Origin: Olivibacter domesticus
GTDB taxonomy: Bacteria > Bacteroidota > Bacteroidia > Sphingobacteriales > Sphingobacteriaceae
Direction of reading: 5' to 3'
Assembly: GCF_900109575.1 (NCBI RefSeq)
Contig: NZ_FOAF01000009.1
Span: 124,001 to 188,000, forward strand
DNA length: 64,000 nucleotides
Each line of letters opens with the position of its first letter. Within the stretch, counting starts at the first letter, position 1. This document shows, piece by piece, positions 18,606 through 27,490 of this stretch. Under the pieces are notes generated by a model that was not told the DNA's origin, did not search any database, and saw nothing but the letters and a program-made list of their open reading frames with translations. The position numbers and the translations under genes were made by a program.

Positions 18606-21071
18606 ATGAATCAATCTAAGAAATTAAAGTTTCTGGGTTTGCTAGCGTGCTTTTTCGGCATCGGCCAACTTCAGGCACAGGAAAGAAAGGCACCCGCATA
18701 CCCCCTAATCACACATAATCCTAATTTTAGCATATGGTCTGCTACCGATCAATTAGCTGCTTCTACTACCACACACTGGACCGGCGCTGATCACTCGCTC
18801 CTAGGACTGATCAGTGTGGATGGTAAGGTTTACCGCTTTCTGGGAAAGGAAGAGATAAACTACAAAACGGTGCTGGCTACATCTGACGAGACCGGATACA
18901 ACGTTGAATATACCGAAACAGCACCGCAGGGTGATTGGACTTCAGGTGCATATACTGCTACTGACTGGAAAAAAGGCTCGGCCCCTATTGGCGACGATGC
19001 CAACAATGTGAAAACACTTTGGAAATCTGATGACATCTGGGTAAGAAGGGTTTTTACGATTACGGATCCTGCCAGCATCAATGAACTGTTGCTGAAACTG
19101 AATCATGATGATAACATTGAGGTTTTTTTGAACGGCGAAAAGGTGTACGAGAAAACAGGGTGGACCAATACTTTTCAGTATTTCCCCATCAGTAAGGATA
19201 AGATGAAGGCTGGTAAGAATGTCATTGCGATTCATTTGGCTAACAGTGCCGGCGGTAGGTATCTCGATTTCGGTTTGGTAGATAAGCAAAAAAACAATGC
19301 TGCTAAAATACAGCTGGCCGAACAGAAAAATGTAGCCGTAACAGCTACACAAACTACCTATGATTTTACTGCAGGCGAAATAGACCTGAAACTTACGTTT
19401 ACATCGCCACTTTTGATGAACGATCTCAACCTGCTGGCGCGCCCGGTTTCTTATACGACCTATAATGTTCGTGCTAATGATAACAAAACACATGATGTAA
19501 AGGTATTCCTTAGCGCATCGTCAAGCATTGCGGTGTTTAGGCCATCCCAGGAAGTAAGCGCCCAAAAATATGAGGCCAGCAATTTATCTATCCTGAAAGC
19601 GGGTACAGTAGAACAACCTGTGCTGCAAAAAGCTGCGGATGATATGCGTATAGACTGGGGTTATTTTTATGTAGCTGCACCTAAATCGAGCGGCGCAGTT
19701 CAATTCATTACTCCACAAAGCACTGCTGCTGATGCTTTCAAAAATGGCGCTACTGCTTCTACCGCCTCAAAAGGCAAGTCACTGGCTTTAAACACGATGA
19801 TTCCTTTGGGTGCTGTTGGCAAAACGCCGGTAGAACGTTTTGTTGAGTTGGGTTACGATGAGGTGTATGCCATCCAGTACTTTAATAAAAATTTAAGGCC
19901 TTGGTGGAACAACTCTGGTAAAGAAACTATTGAAAACCAACTTGGCAATGCGGCGGATGCGTATGAATCTGTAATGCAACAGTGTGCTGCATTTGACAAA
20001 CAGGTATATGCTGATGCGCTAAAGTCGGGGGGTAAAGAGTATGCACATTTGTGTGTGCTGGCCTACCGCCAAAGTATCGCCGCACATACATTAGTAAAGA
20101 GCCCTGAAGGCGAGCTATTATGGTTATCTAAAGAGAACAATAGCGGTGGTTTCATCAACACGGTGGATGTAACTTACCCATCGGCACCATTGTATCTGAT
20201 CTATAAACCAGCATTGCTTCAGGGCATGCTGAATGGTATTTTCTATTTCAGCGAAAGTGGCAAGTATCCTCACCCTTGGGCAGCGCACGACTTGGGGACT
20301 TACCCATTAGCTAACGGACAAACATACGGCGAACCGATGCCAGTGGAGGAGGCGGGTAATATGATCATCTTGACTGCTGCGATAACCAAGGTACAAGGTA
20401 ATGCCACTTACGCTAAACGGCACTGGAAGACGCTAACTACCTGGGTGGATTATCTTGCTAAAGAAGGCCTTGATCCGAAAAAGCAATTGTGCACCGATGA
20501 TTTTGCTGGTCACCTTGCCCGTAATGCCAACTTATCGATTAAAGCAATTGTAGGTATTGCCTGCTACGCGCAAATGGCCGAAGCATTAGGTAATACCGAA
20601 ACAGCAAAGAAATACAGAGCCATTGCCGAAAGCATGGTACCAAAGTGGATGGAAATGGCAGATGCCGGTGATCACTACGCACTCACTTTTGATAATAAAG
20701 ATACCTGGAGCCAGAAGTATAACCTAGTTTGGGATAAAGTCTTAAACCTGGATCTCTTTCCGCAAAAGATATTCGACACAGAGATTAAGTTCTACCTCAC
20801 CAAGCAAAATAGGTACGGTATCCCGCTTGATAGCAGGAAAGCCTACACTAAAAACGATTGGATACTATGGACAGCAACCTTTGCTCCTACAAAGGAAGCG
20901 TTTGAGGCTCTGGTAAAACCCGTGTACATACATGCGATCGAAACCGACTCGCGTGTACCGTTGAATGACTTTTATGACTCTAATACAGGCATCCGTGAAA
21001 ACTTTAAAGCCAGAAGCGTAATCGGTGGTTTTTATATGAAGCTTTTGTCGGACAAACTAAACAAACGTTAA
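18606..21071 (+). CDS. Secreted glutaminase A (GtaA)-family protein, DUF4965/DUF1793 type
   Basis: Exported protein of the fungal GtaA-like glutaminase family; Bacteroidota members may act on other amide or glycan substrates. A signal peptide (about residues 1-24, LQAQ end) is followed by a DUF4964-like start (YPLITHNPNFSIWSATDQL) and an inserted jelly-roll module (about 105-225, with DDNIEVFLNGEKVYE and LANSAGGRYLDFGL). A DUF5127-like beta domain and a C-terminal alpha-toroid DUF4965/DUF1793 (about 470-820; HPWAAHDLGTYPLANGQ, EEAGNMIILTAAI, DDFAGHLARNANLSIKAI) follow. At 821 aa it is full length. Higher G+C than neighbours and an adjacent gene remnant suggest transfer. Confidence 0.85.
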   Translation: MNQSKKLKFLGLLACFFGIGQLQAQERKAPAYPLITHNPNFSIWSATDQLAASTTTHWTGADHSLLGLISVDGKVYRFLGKEEINYKTVLATSDETGYNVEYTETAPQGDWTSGAYTATDWKKGSAPIGDDANNVKTLWKSDDIWVRRVFTITDPASINELLLKLNHDDNIEVFLNGEKVYEKTGWTNTFQYFPISKDKMKAGKNVIAIHLANSAGGRYLDFGLVDKQKNNAAKIQLAEQKNVAVTATQTTYDFTAGEIDLKLTFTSPLLMNDLNLLARPVSYTTYNVRANDNKTHDVKVFLSASSSIAVFRPSQEVSAQKYEASNLSILKAGTVEQPVLQKAADDMRIDWGYFYVAAPKSSGAVQFITPQSTAADAFKNGATASTASKGKSLALNTMIPLGAVGKTPVERFVELGYDEVYAIQYFNKNLRPWWNNSGKETIENQLGNAADAYESVMQQCAAFDKQVYADALKSGGKEYAHLCVLAYRQSIAAHTLVKSPEGELLWLSKENNSGGFINTVDVTYPSAPLYLIYKPALLQGMLNGIFYFSESGKYPHPWAAHDLGTYPLANGQTYGEPMPVEEAGNMIILTAAITKVQGNATYAKRHWKTLTTWVDYLAKEGLDPKKQLCTDDFAGHLARNANLSIKAIVGIACYAQMAEALGNTETAKKYRAIAESMVPKWMEMADAGDHYALTFDNKDTWSQKYNLVWDKVLNLDLFPQKIFDTEIKFYLTKQNRYGIPLDSRKAYTKNDWILWTATFAPTKEAFEALVKPVYIHAIETDSRVPLNDFYDSNTGIRENFKARSVIGGFYMKLLSDKLNKR

Positions 21072-21109
21072 TAGCTTTATGAACGCTGTCGGCTTTTTGC
21101 TTCCGATTT

Positions 21110-21145
21110 ACAGTCAAATGATTTCAATTGAAATCATTTGACTGT
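21110..21145. repeat. 36-bp perfect palindrome (probable terminator)
   Basis: A perfect 18-bp-arm palindrome with no spacer, starting ACAGTCAAATGATTTCAA and continuing with its exact reverse complement, lies 39 bases after the glutaminase-family stop. TTTGT follows on the plus strand. It can form a terminator-like hairpin; perfect symmetry at this length also fits a mobile-element end or protein-binding site. Confidence 0.8.
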
Positions 21146-21279
21146 TTGTAACAACACTTCTTATAAGAAACAAACGGGTTCTTTGTGACCAGAGATCCAA
21201 CGCCATTTTGTTAAACCAAGTCAAATTGCCGATCTGTTGTTTTCGTTTTGATTGATTATATTATTGCATGCAATAGTAC

Positions 21280-22392
21280 TCAACCAAGTTTTCTTCTCAG
21301 CCATTTACGCACCGGTTCATCATACCATTTCAGGGCGGCGTAAGCCAAAACGATAGCGCCGCATAAAATAAGCAACGCGTATGGCCAAGCTTGTAGCAGG
21401 GTTACTCCCTTATTGTTGCTGATCCAAGCGACATAAAAGTAAACGAGGGGATAATGCACCAGATAAAGTGGATAGGAGATGTCACCCAGGAACTTACATA
21501 TCCTACTTTCCGTTTTTGTAGATACAATGCCGCTGGCACCTAAATATACAATAAGAGGAAAAATCACGATGATACATACAGATTCATAGATTCCGTTCAA
21601 CCAAAGATGTTCTGCCCCGCCAATCCGCGGCATATAAAGTACAACCGCTACCAAAATACTGCACCACGTAAAGGCATTCCGAATGCGGGTCGGCTTGGCC
21701 ACACGGGAAAGCAACAGACCTGCAAAAAAAGGATACATTGTTCGGGTAATTCCAATGCGCATGTGCTCGGCATTCAACGTCCAGCCGCCGCTTACATCAC
21801 CTTTGGGGCTGGTAATAGCTAAATGGGCCAGCGCTACTGCCGCTATAAACACGAAAATAGCTAATGCCCTGTTTGAGAATTTTCTTATTATAGTTGCATA
21901 AAGAATGTTGGCGATGTATTCAAAGAACAGCGACCAACCGACGCTATTGAGCGGGTGCATTTCCTCCCAGCCCCGTATATCAAGCGACAAAGGTATCGGT
22001 AATACCGTATATCCGATTAGCATAACCAGGAGTAGCTTCCACAAGGGAACCGTATGGATGAGTGGCCAGATCGCCGAATCGGTAAAATAGAACCCGATCG
22101 CTCCAAGGGTCATTCCCAAGATCACCAACGGTTGAAGCCGTTCGATCCTGCGTTTACAGAAGCTTCCGAGCGTCATTTTATGCCAACGGTCGTCATAAGC
22201 ATAGCCAATCACAAAACCGGACAACAGAAAGAAAAAGTCAACTGCCAGATAGCCATGGTTTACCAGATTGTCCAAATTTCCGGTCGACAGGGGTTCGCTC
22301 AGGTGAAAAGTAACGACAATTATAGCTGCAACACCGCGTAGGCCGTCCAATATAGGGTAATGGGGTTTTGTGGACAGATTATTGTTATTCAT
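21280..22392 (-). CDS. OafA/YrhL-family membrane acyltransferase (acyltransferase 3)
   Basis: Multi-pass inner-membrane O-acyltransferase that probably acetylates a surface or secreted glycan; substrate unknown. Motifs of the family are present: ILDGLRGVAAIIVVTFH near residue 13, HGYLAVDFFFLLSGFVIGYAYDDR near 45, and ISYPLYLVHYPLVYFY near 320, with about ten TM helices. I use the ATG at 22392 (MNNNNLST) rather than the one 60 bases upstream, because it aligns with the family start and with the paralogue ending at 25491. At 370 aa it is normal length. The MFS gene lies upstream on the same strand. Confidence 0.88.
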   Translation of the reverse strand: MNNNNLSTKPHYPILDGLRGVAAIIVVTFHLSEPLSTGNLDNLVNHGYLAVDFFFLLSGFVIGYAYDDRWHKMTLGSFCKRRIERLQPLVILGMTLGAIGFYFTDSAIWPLIHTVPLWKLLLVMLIGYTVLPIPLSLDIRGWEEMHPLNSVGWSLFFEYIANILYATIIRKFSNRALAIFVFIAAVALAHLAITSPKGDVSGGWTLNAEHMRIGITRTMYPFFAGLLLSRVAKPTRIRNAFTWCSILVAVVLYMPRIGGAEHLWLNGIYESVCIIVIFPLIVYLGASGIVSTKTESRICKFLGDISYPLYLVHYPLVYFYVAWISNNKGVTLLQAWPYALLILCGAIVLAYAALKWYDEPVRKWLRRKLG

Positions 22393-22542
22393 TGATTTGG
22401 TTATGGAGCTTAGGGAATAGGTATTTAGATAACGTATTTCTCCTGCTCCCAATCATTTTAAGCCGTTTAGTTCGGCGATAAAATTAAATAAAAAGGATCG
22501 TACTGATTTTACTGTATCTTATCAAAGTTCAGACATATCGTC

Positions 22543-23730
22543 TCATTTGGGGCGACGATCATTTGAGGCAAGAAGTAGTCCGCTAATTCCGATAACAAGA
22601 TAGGCTATTACTAATGGAAAAACGCCGCTACTCATCAGCTTGCTAATTATTGAACCCAGCGTTGCACCAATTGAAAAGAATATTGTACCATAAACTGCGG
22701 AGGCCATTCCTGCCACGTTTCCCAAAGGTTCAAGTGCGAGAGCACTACTATTAGGCTCCACGGCCAGGTTAATAGCCATCAGTAGTGTAACAGCAATAAA
22801 AAACAAAAGCATATTGGGTGGATCTCCGAAACTTAGGGCAAGTATCGTTAAACCGGCTGCAACAAGGGTGTATGTAAGGAGTAAAGATTTTATAGTTCGT
22901 CTTGCTCCATATTTTGCTGATAAATGTGCGTTAGTAAAGGTCGATAAAGCCATGAATAAACCCATACCTCCAAAAATCCATATAAACAGTGAAGGCTTGC
23001 CATAAATTCCGCCAATAATATGTTCCGAGCTGGCCACATAAGAACTGAGTGCTGTAAAAAGAAGCGTAGTGATAGCCGTATATCGAAGAAAGGTTCGGTT
23101 GCGCAAAACGTACCCCATAGATTTACCAATACTGGAGAAATCGAGGGAAACTCTTTTATTCTTCGGTAATGATTCTTCAAGTCGCAACGACCATAAAAAG
23201 ACTATCAATGCAAAAAAGGGTGGTGTTAAAAATACCATTTGCCATGAGGAAATGTGTAAAATAGTTGATCCTAGAAAGGGTGCTATAACCGGTGTAAAAA
23301 GAAAAATGGTAAAAATAAGAGACATGATCCGTGCCATTTCGTTGCCGACAAAACGATCTCGTACCCCAGCAATGGTGGTCATAAAAACTGCTGAAGCCCC
23401 TACTCCGGCTATAAAGCGTGCAACAAACATAAGTGAGAGGCTGGGAGCGAAAGCGGCGGCTATTCCACCGATGATATAAAGAGGAAAGCCGATACGAAGA
23501 ATGGGTAATCGTCCAAAACGATCGGAGAGCGTTCCGAAAATAATCTGGGCTACCTGCCCCATAAAAAAGAATGCAATGATTTTTGCCGTTTCTGTTGACT
23601 GTGGATCGAGGCCAAAATGCTTTCGCAGTTCACGAAATGCAGGAAGCATGATGTCAATTCCTAAAGCCGTCAACATCATTGTCGAAGCTGAGAGTGCAAT
23701 AAATTCACCTTGTTTCATTTTCATTAGCAT
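22543..23730 (-). CDS. MFS multidrug exporter, Bcr/CflA (DHA1) family
   Basis: Proton-coupled drug exporter of the inner membrane with 12 predicted TM helices in 395 aa. The loop 2-3 motif A is clear: GTLSDRFGRLPILRIG (about residues 61-76). TM1 and TM4-5 show the Bcr/CflA pattern (LGIDIMLPAFRELRKHFGL near 21-39; ASAVFMTTIAGVRDRF near 113-128). ATG codons at residues 1, 3 and 5 are all possible starts. It sits in a cluster of acquired-looking genes (acyltransferases, GNATs) and has no adjacent regulator. Confidence 0.9.
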   Translation of the reverse strand: MLMKMKQGEFIALSASTMMLTALGIDIMLPAFRELRKHFGLDPQSTETAKIIAFFFMGQVAQIIFGTLSDRFGRLPILRIGFPLYIIGGIAAAFAPSLSLMFVARFIAGVGASAVFMTTIAGVRDRFVGNEMARIMSLIFTIFLFTPVIAPFLGSTILHISSWQMVFLTPPFFALIVFLWSLRLEESLPKNKRVSLDFSSIGKSMGYVLRNRTFLRYTAITTLLFTALSSYVASSEHIIGGIYGKPSLFIWIFGGMGLFMALSTFTNAHLSAKYGARRTIKSLLLTYTLVAAGLTILALSFGDPPNMLLFFIAVTLLMAINLAVEPNSSALALEPLGNVAGMASAVYGTIFFSIGATLGSIISKLMSSGVFPLVIAYLVIGISGLLLASNDRRPK

Positions 23731-23827
23731 CCTGCATTTGAGTTTCTATCTCTTAGTCATTGTATAAATCATAATCATTTCTCCCTACTGTACATGGGGA
23801 GCATTATCCGTATTACCGTTAATTGAT

Positions 23828-24424
23828 TTATCGCGCTTTTCGCAACATGGGCCGTAAAACAGGCGAGCTACCGGATTGAATCTCGCCGATAACCTCGAAA
23901 CCGTGACGCTCATATAACGAAATATTCCTAGGGTTCGAAGATTCGAGATACGCGATTAACCCATCACGGTCAACGGCCTTGAGCGCTTCAGTCATCAGTG
24001 CCGAGCCTACCCCCTCACCTTGATACGCCGGGTCGACACCTATCATCGGCAAGTACCAGTGTTGTTCGGTCGGATGAAATTTTTCCATCTGCTCAAAAAT
24101 TTTCTGCATATCTTCTTTTACATCGTCGCTAACGTTTTCGTCGAACAGCCTGATCAGGGATTCCTCATCAGATCCAATGCCAGGTGGTAACCACAGGGCG
24201 ACGCCAGCGAGACCATCGGCAATGTAGGCTGTCCCCCCCTTAAACGCGTTTCCGCCGAAAGCCCTTGCTATCGAAGAGAAGGTTGCCAAATATTTTGCTG
24301 GATTCGGAAGAGACCAACGAACCATCGGGTCAACGCTGAATGCCAATGTCAATGCATCGATAGCGCCGGCTTCATCCGATGCTTGAGCGATTTTTATTAT
24401 CGTATTCATTTTCATTGTAAGCAA
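23828..24424 (-). CDS. GNAT-family N-acetyltransferase
   Basis: Acetyl-CoA-dependent N-acetyltransferase, substrate unknown. The acetyl-CoA loop is clear: IGVDPAYQGEGVGSALM (about residues 128-144), followed by the C-terminal strand and helix SSNPRNISLYERHGFEVIGEI. The 198-aa length and the DPMVRWSLPNPAKYL N-terminal block resemble stand-alone GNATs found near drug-export genes. The ATG at residue 6 is a good alternative start. It lies about 100 bases upstream of the MFS gene on the same strand. It is more G+C-rich than its flanks, which fits acquisition. Confidence 0.88.
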   Translation of the reverse strand: MLTMKMNTIIKIAQASDEAGAIDALTLAFSVDPMVRWSLPNPAKYLATFSSIARAFGGNAFKGGTAYIADGLAGVALWLPPGIGSDEESLIRLFDENVSDDVKEDMQKIFEQMEKFHPTEQHWYLPMIGVDPAYQGEGVGSALMTEALKAVDRDGLIAYLESSNPRNISLYERHGFEVIGEIQSGSSPVLRPMLRKAR

Positions 24425-24725
24425 GATTTTTATATAGTAAAAGTACTACCTATTTTTTTATTTAAAGTGGTGCAAAATAGACTTTATTGCGGGGTGATCT
24501 GGACATAAGTCTACTAAATCTGCTGTTGAAGTAATTTCTTCTAGCCATAACTTTGTACGCATAGAAACTTGTATTCTGCTTTTTATTAAAAAGATATATC
24601 GATATATAAATGTTTTTGCGATCTGCTTGTTTTTCGCAAAAAAAGAACCATATTTTGCATTGCCCAAGAGCCCGTTATTTTGTACTTTTAATTCTTTTAA
24701 ACCGATTACCTAAAGTTATGTGCTT

Positions 24726-25460
24726 ATGCAACTGGAAATCACCAAGGCAACACTAGATGAAATTCAGGAATTACGAAAGCTATTGCTTGCGGAAGTCTCT
24801 TTCCAGTTTGTTTATAATAAGTGTCATGGCGCAGGTTGGGCCGATGTCTATCGTTTTACAATGGCAGGGTCACCGGTTGGTCATGGGGCATTATGGGGGA
24901 AAGAAAAACGGGAAAACAGGGATACGGTCTTCGAATTTTACCTATTAAAGCCATTCCGGCATTTGGGAGATAAGATATTTCCCAAATTTTTAAAGAAATC
25001 GGGCGCTATGTTTCTGAATTGCCAAAGTAATGACACGTTTCTAACTAAACTGTTATTTGAATATGGGAAAAATATTAATGCAGAGGCAATTTTATTTGAG
25101 GATAGCTTTCAAACTGAATTTAAGATTGACGGGACTGTTTTTCGAAAAAGTGAGCTGCAGGACGGTGGTGATTCGGAATATGTTTTAATGCACAATGGTG
25201 AGGTAGTAGCCAGCGGCGGTTATGTCTGGAATTACAACTACCCTTATATCGACCTCTATTATGAAGTGAAACCGGGTTACCGACAAAGAGGATTTGGCAG
25301 TCTGATTACACAGGAATTGAAGAAGGAAGCGTACCGTTTGAACAGGGTCCCCTCGGCACGTTGCAATATCAACAATATAGCTTCGAAAGCGACTTTGCTC
25401 AAAGCAGGTATGCGCATATGTGGATATATGTTGATTGGAAAGATCCCCAAATTTAAGTGA
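24726..25460 (+). CDS. GNAT-family N-acetyltransferase (C-terminal GNAT fold)
   Basis: N-acetyltransferase of unknown substrate. The C-terminal GNAT domain (about residues 125-240) has the acetyl-CoA motif YYEVKPGYRQRGFGSLI (about 175-191) and a following helix, and ends NINNIASKATLLKAGM. The N-terminal half (about 1-120) looks like a second, degenerate acetyltransferase domain. I start at ATG 24726 (MQLEITKAT); the frame is also open from a GTG at 24720. It is convergent with the broken acyltransferase, with only 30 bases and an imperfect T-rich inverted repeat between the stops. Confidence 0.82.
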   Translation: MQLEITKATLDEIQELRKLLLAEVSFQFVYNKCHGAGWADVYRFTMAGSPVGHGALWGKEKRENRDTVFEFYLLKPFRHLGDKIFPKFLKKSGAMFLNCQSNDTFLTKLLFEYGKNINAEAILFEDSFQTEFKIDGTVFRKSELQDGGDSEYVLMHNGEVVASGGYVWNYNYPYIDLYYEVKPGYRQRGFGSLITQELKKEAYRLNRVPSARCNINNIASKATLLKAGMRICGYMLIGKIPKFK

Positions 25461-25490
25461 GTAATAAATAACCGTTTTTTATTCTTTACT

Positions 25491-26596
25491 TCACCGAATT
25501 TTGATTGGTCGCTTTGCAGTTAATTGCTTTTTCCTCTTAGTATTCAAATACTTCCTTACCGGAATATCATACACTACCATAACTAGATAAGCAATACCCA
25601 CTAAAAGGATCAACGAGATTATAATAATAAGGGCCAGTTGCCCGGCAGCAGGTTTATGACTAGTATAATAATTTCCGAACATCCATATAACAGCATAGTG
25701 CGTCATATACAATGGATAGGATATTTTCCCGGAAAACACGCAAAGCTTTTTCAGGCCTTTCGTTAAGGTAGCCCCGGCTCCCAACGAGATCAGCAGCGGA
25801 AAGTAACATATTACCACCAGAGGTTCGGTAAGCCAATTCCATTTACCAAATGGCATTAAAAATGCCAATGACAGTAATATGCACATCCCCATGAAACCCA
25901 GTTTATTTTTAATGATCCAGTTGAAACGGTAAATGGCTAGCCCGGCCAAAAATGAATACAAGATACGGGCACCACCGTCCCAAAAGCTGTTTTTATCCCA
26001 GCCACCCAGTAAATTGCCCGCCCGGTAGCCAACAAAGCAAAGCACTGCTGCAGCAATAACAACAAAACTTTCCGACTAATGCGGCAAAGGATAAGCACAT
26101 AAAAAATATTGGCAATATACTCCCAAAATAACGACCATGATGGTGCATTGAGACCGAACAAATTAAAAGCCCGCTCCTCCATCGCCGGGAAAGGTATCAG
26201 CAAAATAGAACTTACAAATAGCAATATAATTTTAATGGGACTGTACGATTCAGGATGGCCGCCAAACGGATCAAACAAAAAAGCGAGTAGTCCTAATATG
26301 GAGCCAAAAACAATTAGCGGGTGCAGCCGGATGAGCCTTGATATAAAAAATTCCTTCACACCCATTTTGCCAACGCGATCATCGTAAGCGTAGCCGATGA
26401 CAAAACCCGAAAGACAAAAAAAGAAATCGACCGCAAGGAAACCATGCCCGATAAAATTTTGGCTAAAGTCCGAATAGGCCCACTCCATAAAGTGGAAGAT
26501 AACTACCGCAACAGCGGCCAGGCCTCTTAAACCATCGAGAATTTCAAAATGTTGTTTGGTTTTTAAAATATTGGGAGATAGTTGGGTTTCGCTCAT
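25491..26596 (-). pseudogene. OafA-type acyltransferase broken by a one-base deletion
   Basis: The first 175 or so codons (from ATG 26596) read FEILDGLRGLAAVAVVIFHF, then HGFLAVDFFFCLSGFVIGYAYDDR, as in OafA/YrhL proteins. At 26069-26071 the frame must shift to continue as SFVVIAAAVLCFVGYRAGN and on to the C-terminal YPLYMTHYAVIW block ending at 25491. Adding one A on the minus strand (TTT to TTTT on plus) restores a 368-aa protein, almost the length of the paralogue at 21280-22392. It is either a recent pseudogene, a phase-variable or slipping gene, or a sequencing error at a short homopolymer. Confidence 0.85.
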
Positions 26597-27150
26597 TTAT
26601 ATCAAATATAAGCTAAGCGATGTGAATATTCAAAAAAAGTTAGTGTCTCGCAAAACCGATCTTTTGTCTGATAAATGTCCGCTAATTGCTCTATACTCCT
26701 TTTGAAGATGGCCTCTATACTCCCTGCCAACTCGTGGGGAACTGAATGGGCACTTGTTGGGGCCGCGCCCGAAGGAGTCCCCAAGGAGCTCCCATTGAGT
26801 ACGCACCAAGGTCACCACCATCACCGAAGAAAGATCGGAGCCATATAGCCTCCGGTTAATCCCGGTGACGGCGTTTGATATCGCTTAAAAGGAAACGTCT
26901 TTCAAGGTTATAATAACTATGAATGGGTAGTTTACCACTTTTGGTAGGCCAGTACACCGGTTTTGTCCGAGGTGCCGATCCGGTCAGCTGCATATTTGGC
27001 ATCGCACCATATCTAACCCTGATCTAGCTTTCAAAATGTGGTTACCGATTAAAGGCCGAGGAAGTAAATGCTGAATTCACTTATTCTTAAAACAGCTTGT
27101 TCTGAATAACAAGGCAACTGAATTGTTAAAAATGGTAAATTTTGATACTT
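26597..27150. other. Gene-poor relic region
   Basis: There is no convincing gene across about 550 bases. The stretch 26700-27040 is more G+C-rich than its surroundings. It carries short open frames on both strands (for example minus 26602-26784 and minus 26630-26824, overlapping in different frames), none with a recognisable family. This pattern, beside a tRNA gene and a broken acyltransferase, fits decayed transferred DNA, but no transposase or repeat end is visible. Confidence 0.35.
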
Positions 27151-27261
27151 ATGCCAGGCGATACAGCAGAAAACAAGAATCGAAAAGTGGCTTTGGCCAA
27201 AAAATTGACCGAAGCAAGCAATAAATTGACGAGCGCAAAAAAAGAGGGCAAAAAGTCTTAA
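27151..27261 (+). CDS. Possible 36-aa Lys-rich small protein
   Basis: ATG to TAA frame of 36 codons starting MPGDTAENKNRKVALAKKL and ending SAKKEGKKS. It is an amphipathic, Lys/Ala-rich helix-like sequence without aromatics. An in-frame stop at 27136-27138 bounds it upstream. It lies 22 bases before the tRNA-His 3' end on the opposite strand. It may be a real small basic protein or a remnant; no family is recognised. Confidence 0.28.
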   Translation: MPGDTAENKNRKVALAKKLTEASNKLTSAKKEGKKS

Positions 27262-27282
27262 AAAACCTTTTGCCCTATGAAG

Positions 27283-27357
27283 GGTGGAATACCGGGCTCG
27301 AACCGGCGACCTCCTGAACCACAATCAGGCGCTCTAACCAACTGAGCTAAAACCACC
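27283..27357 (-). tRNA. tRNA-His (anticodon GTG)
   Basis: Read on the minus strand: D arm TAGCTCAGTTGGTTAGAGC, anticodon stem-loop CCTGATTGTGGTTCAGG with anticodon GTG, and T arm GCCGGTTCGAGCCCGGT, followed by ATTCCAC and discriminator C. The extra 5' G (G-1) opposite C73 is the tRNA-His hallmark. The acceptor stem is imperfect: GTGGTTT opposite ATTCCAC gives two adjacent T/T mismatches (positions 5-68 and 6-67). CCA is not fully encoded (C then T). Confidence 0.9.
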
Positions 27358-27490
27358 GTTTTTCAGTGAGGCAAAGATATAGATTATACCAACATGTAGC
27401 AAATATTTTTTATCAATTTTTATACCCCCGTTTTTAGTAATTTAGCGGTTGGCTTACGTGAGATCGATTTATTTATATAAAAAAAGCAGA

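Noticed and set aside
24458-24667. Leftward 69-codon frame between the two GNAT genes
   Set aside because: It has no recognisable family, unusual composition at its start, and overlaps the likely promoter region of the plus-strand GNAT; not enough to call a gene.
26602-26824. Overlapping short leftward frames as a transposase remnant
   Set aside because: The two frames overlap each other without a continuous protein pattern, and no inverted repeat ends are visible; kept only as part of a relic-region note.
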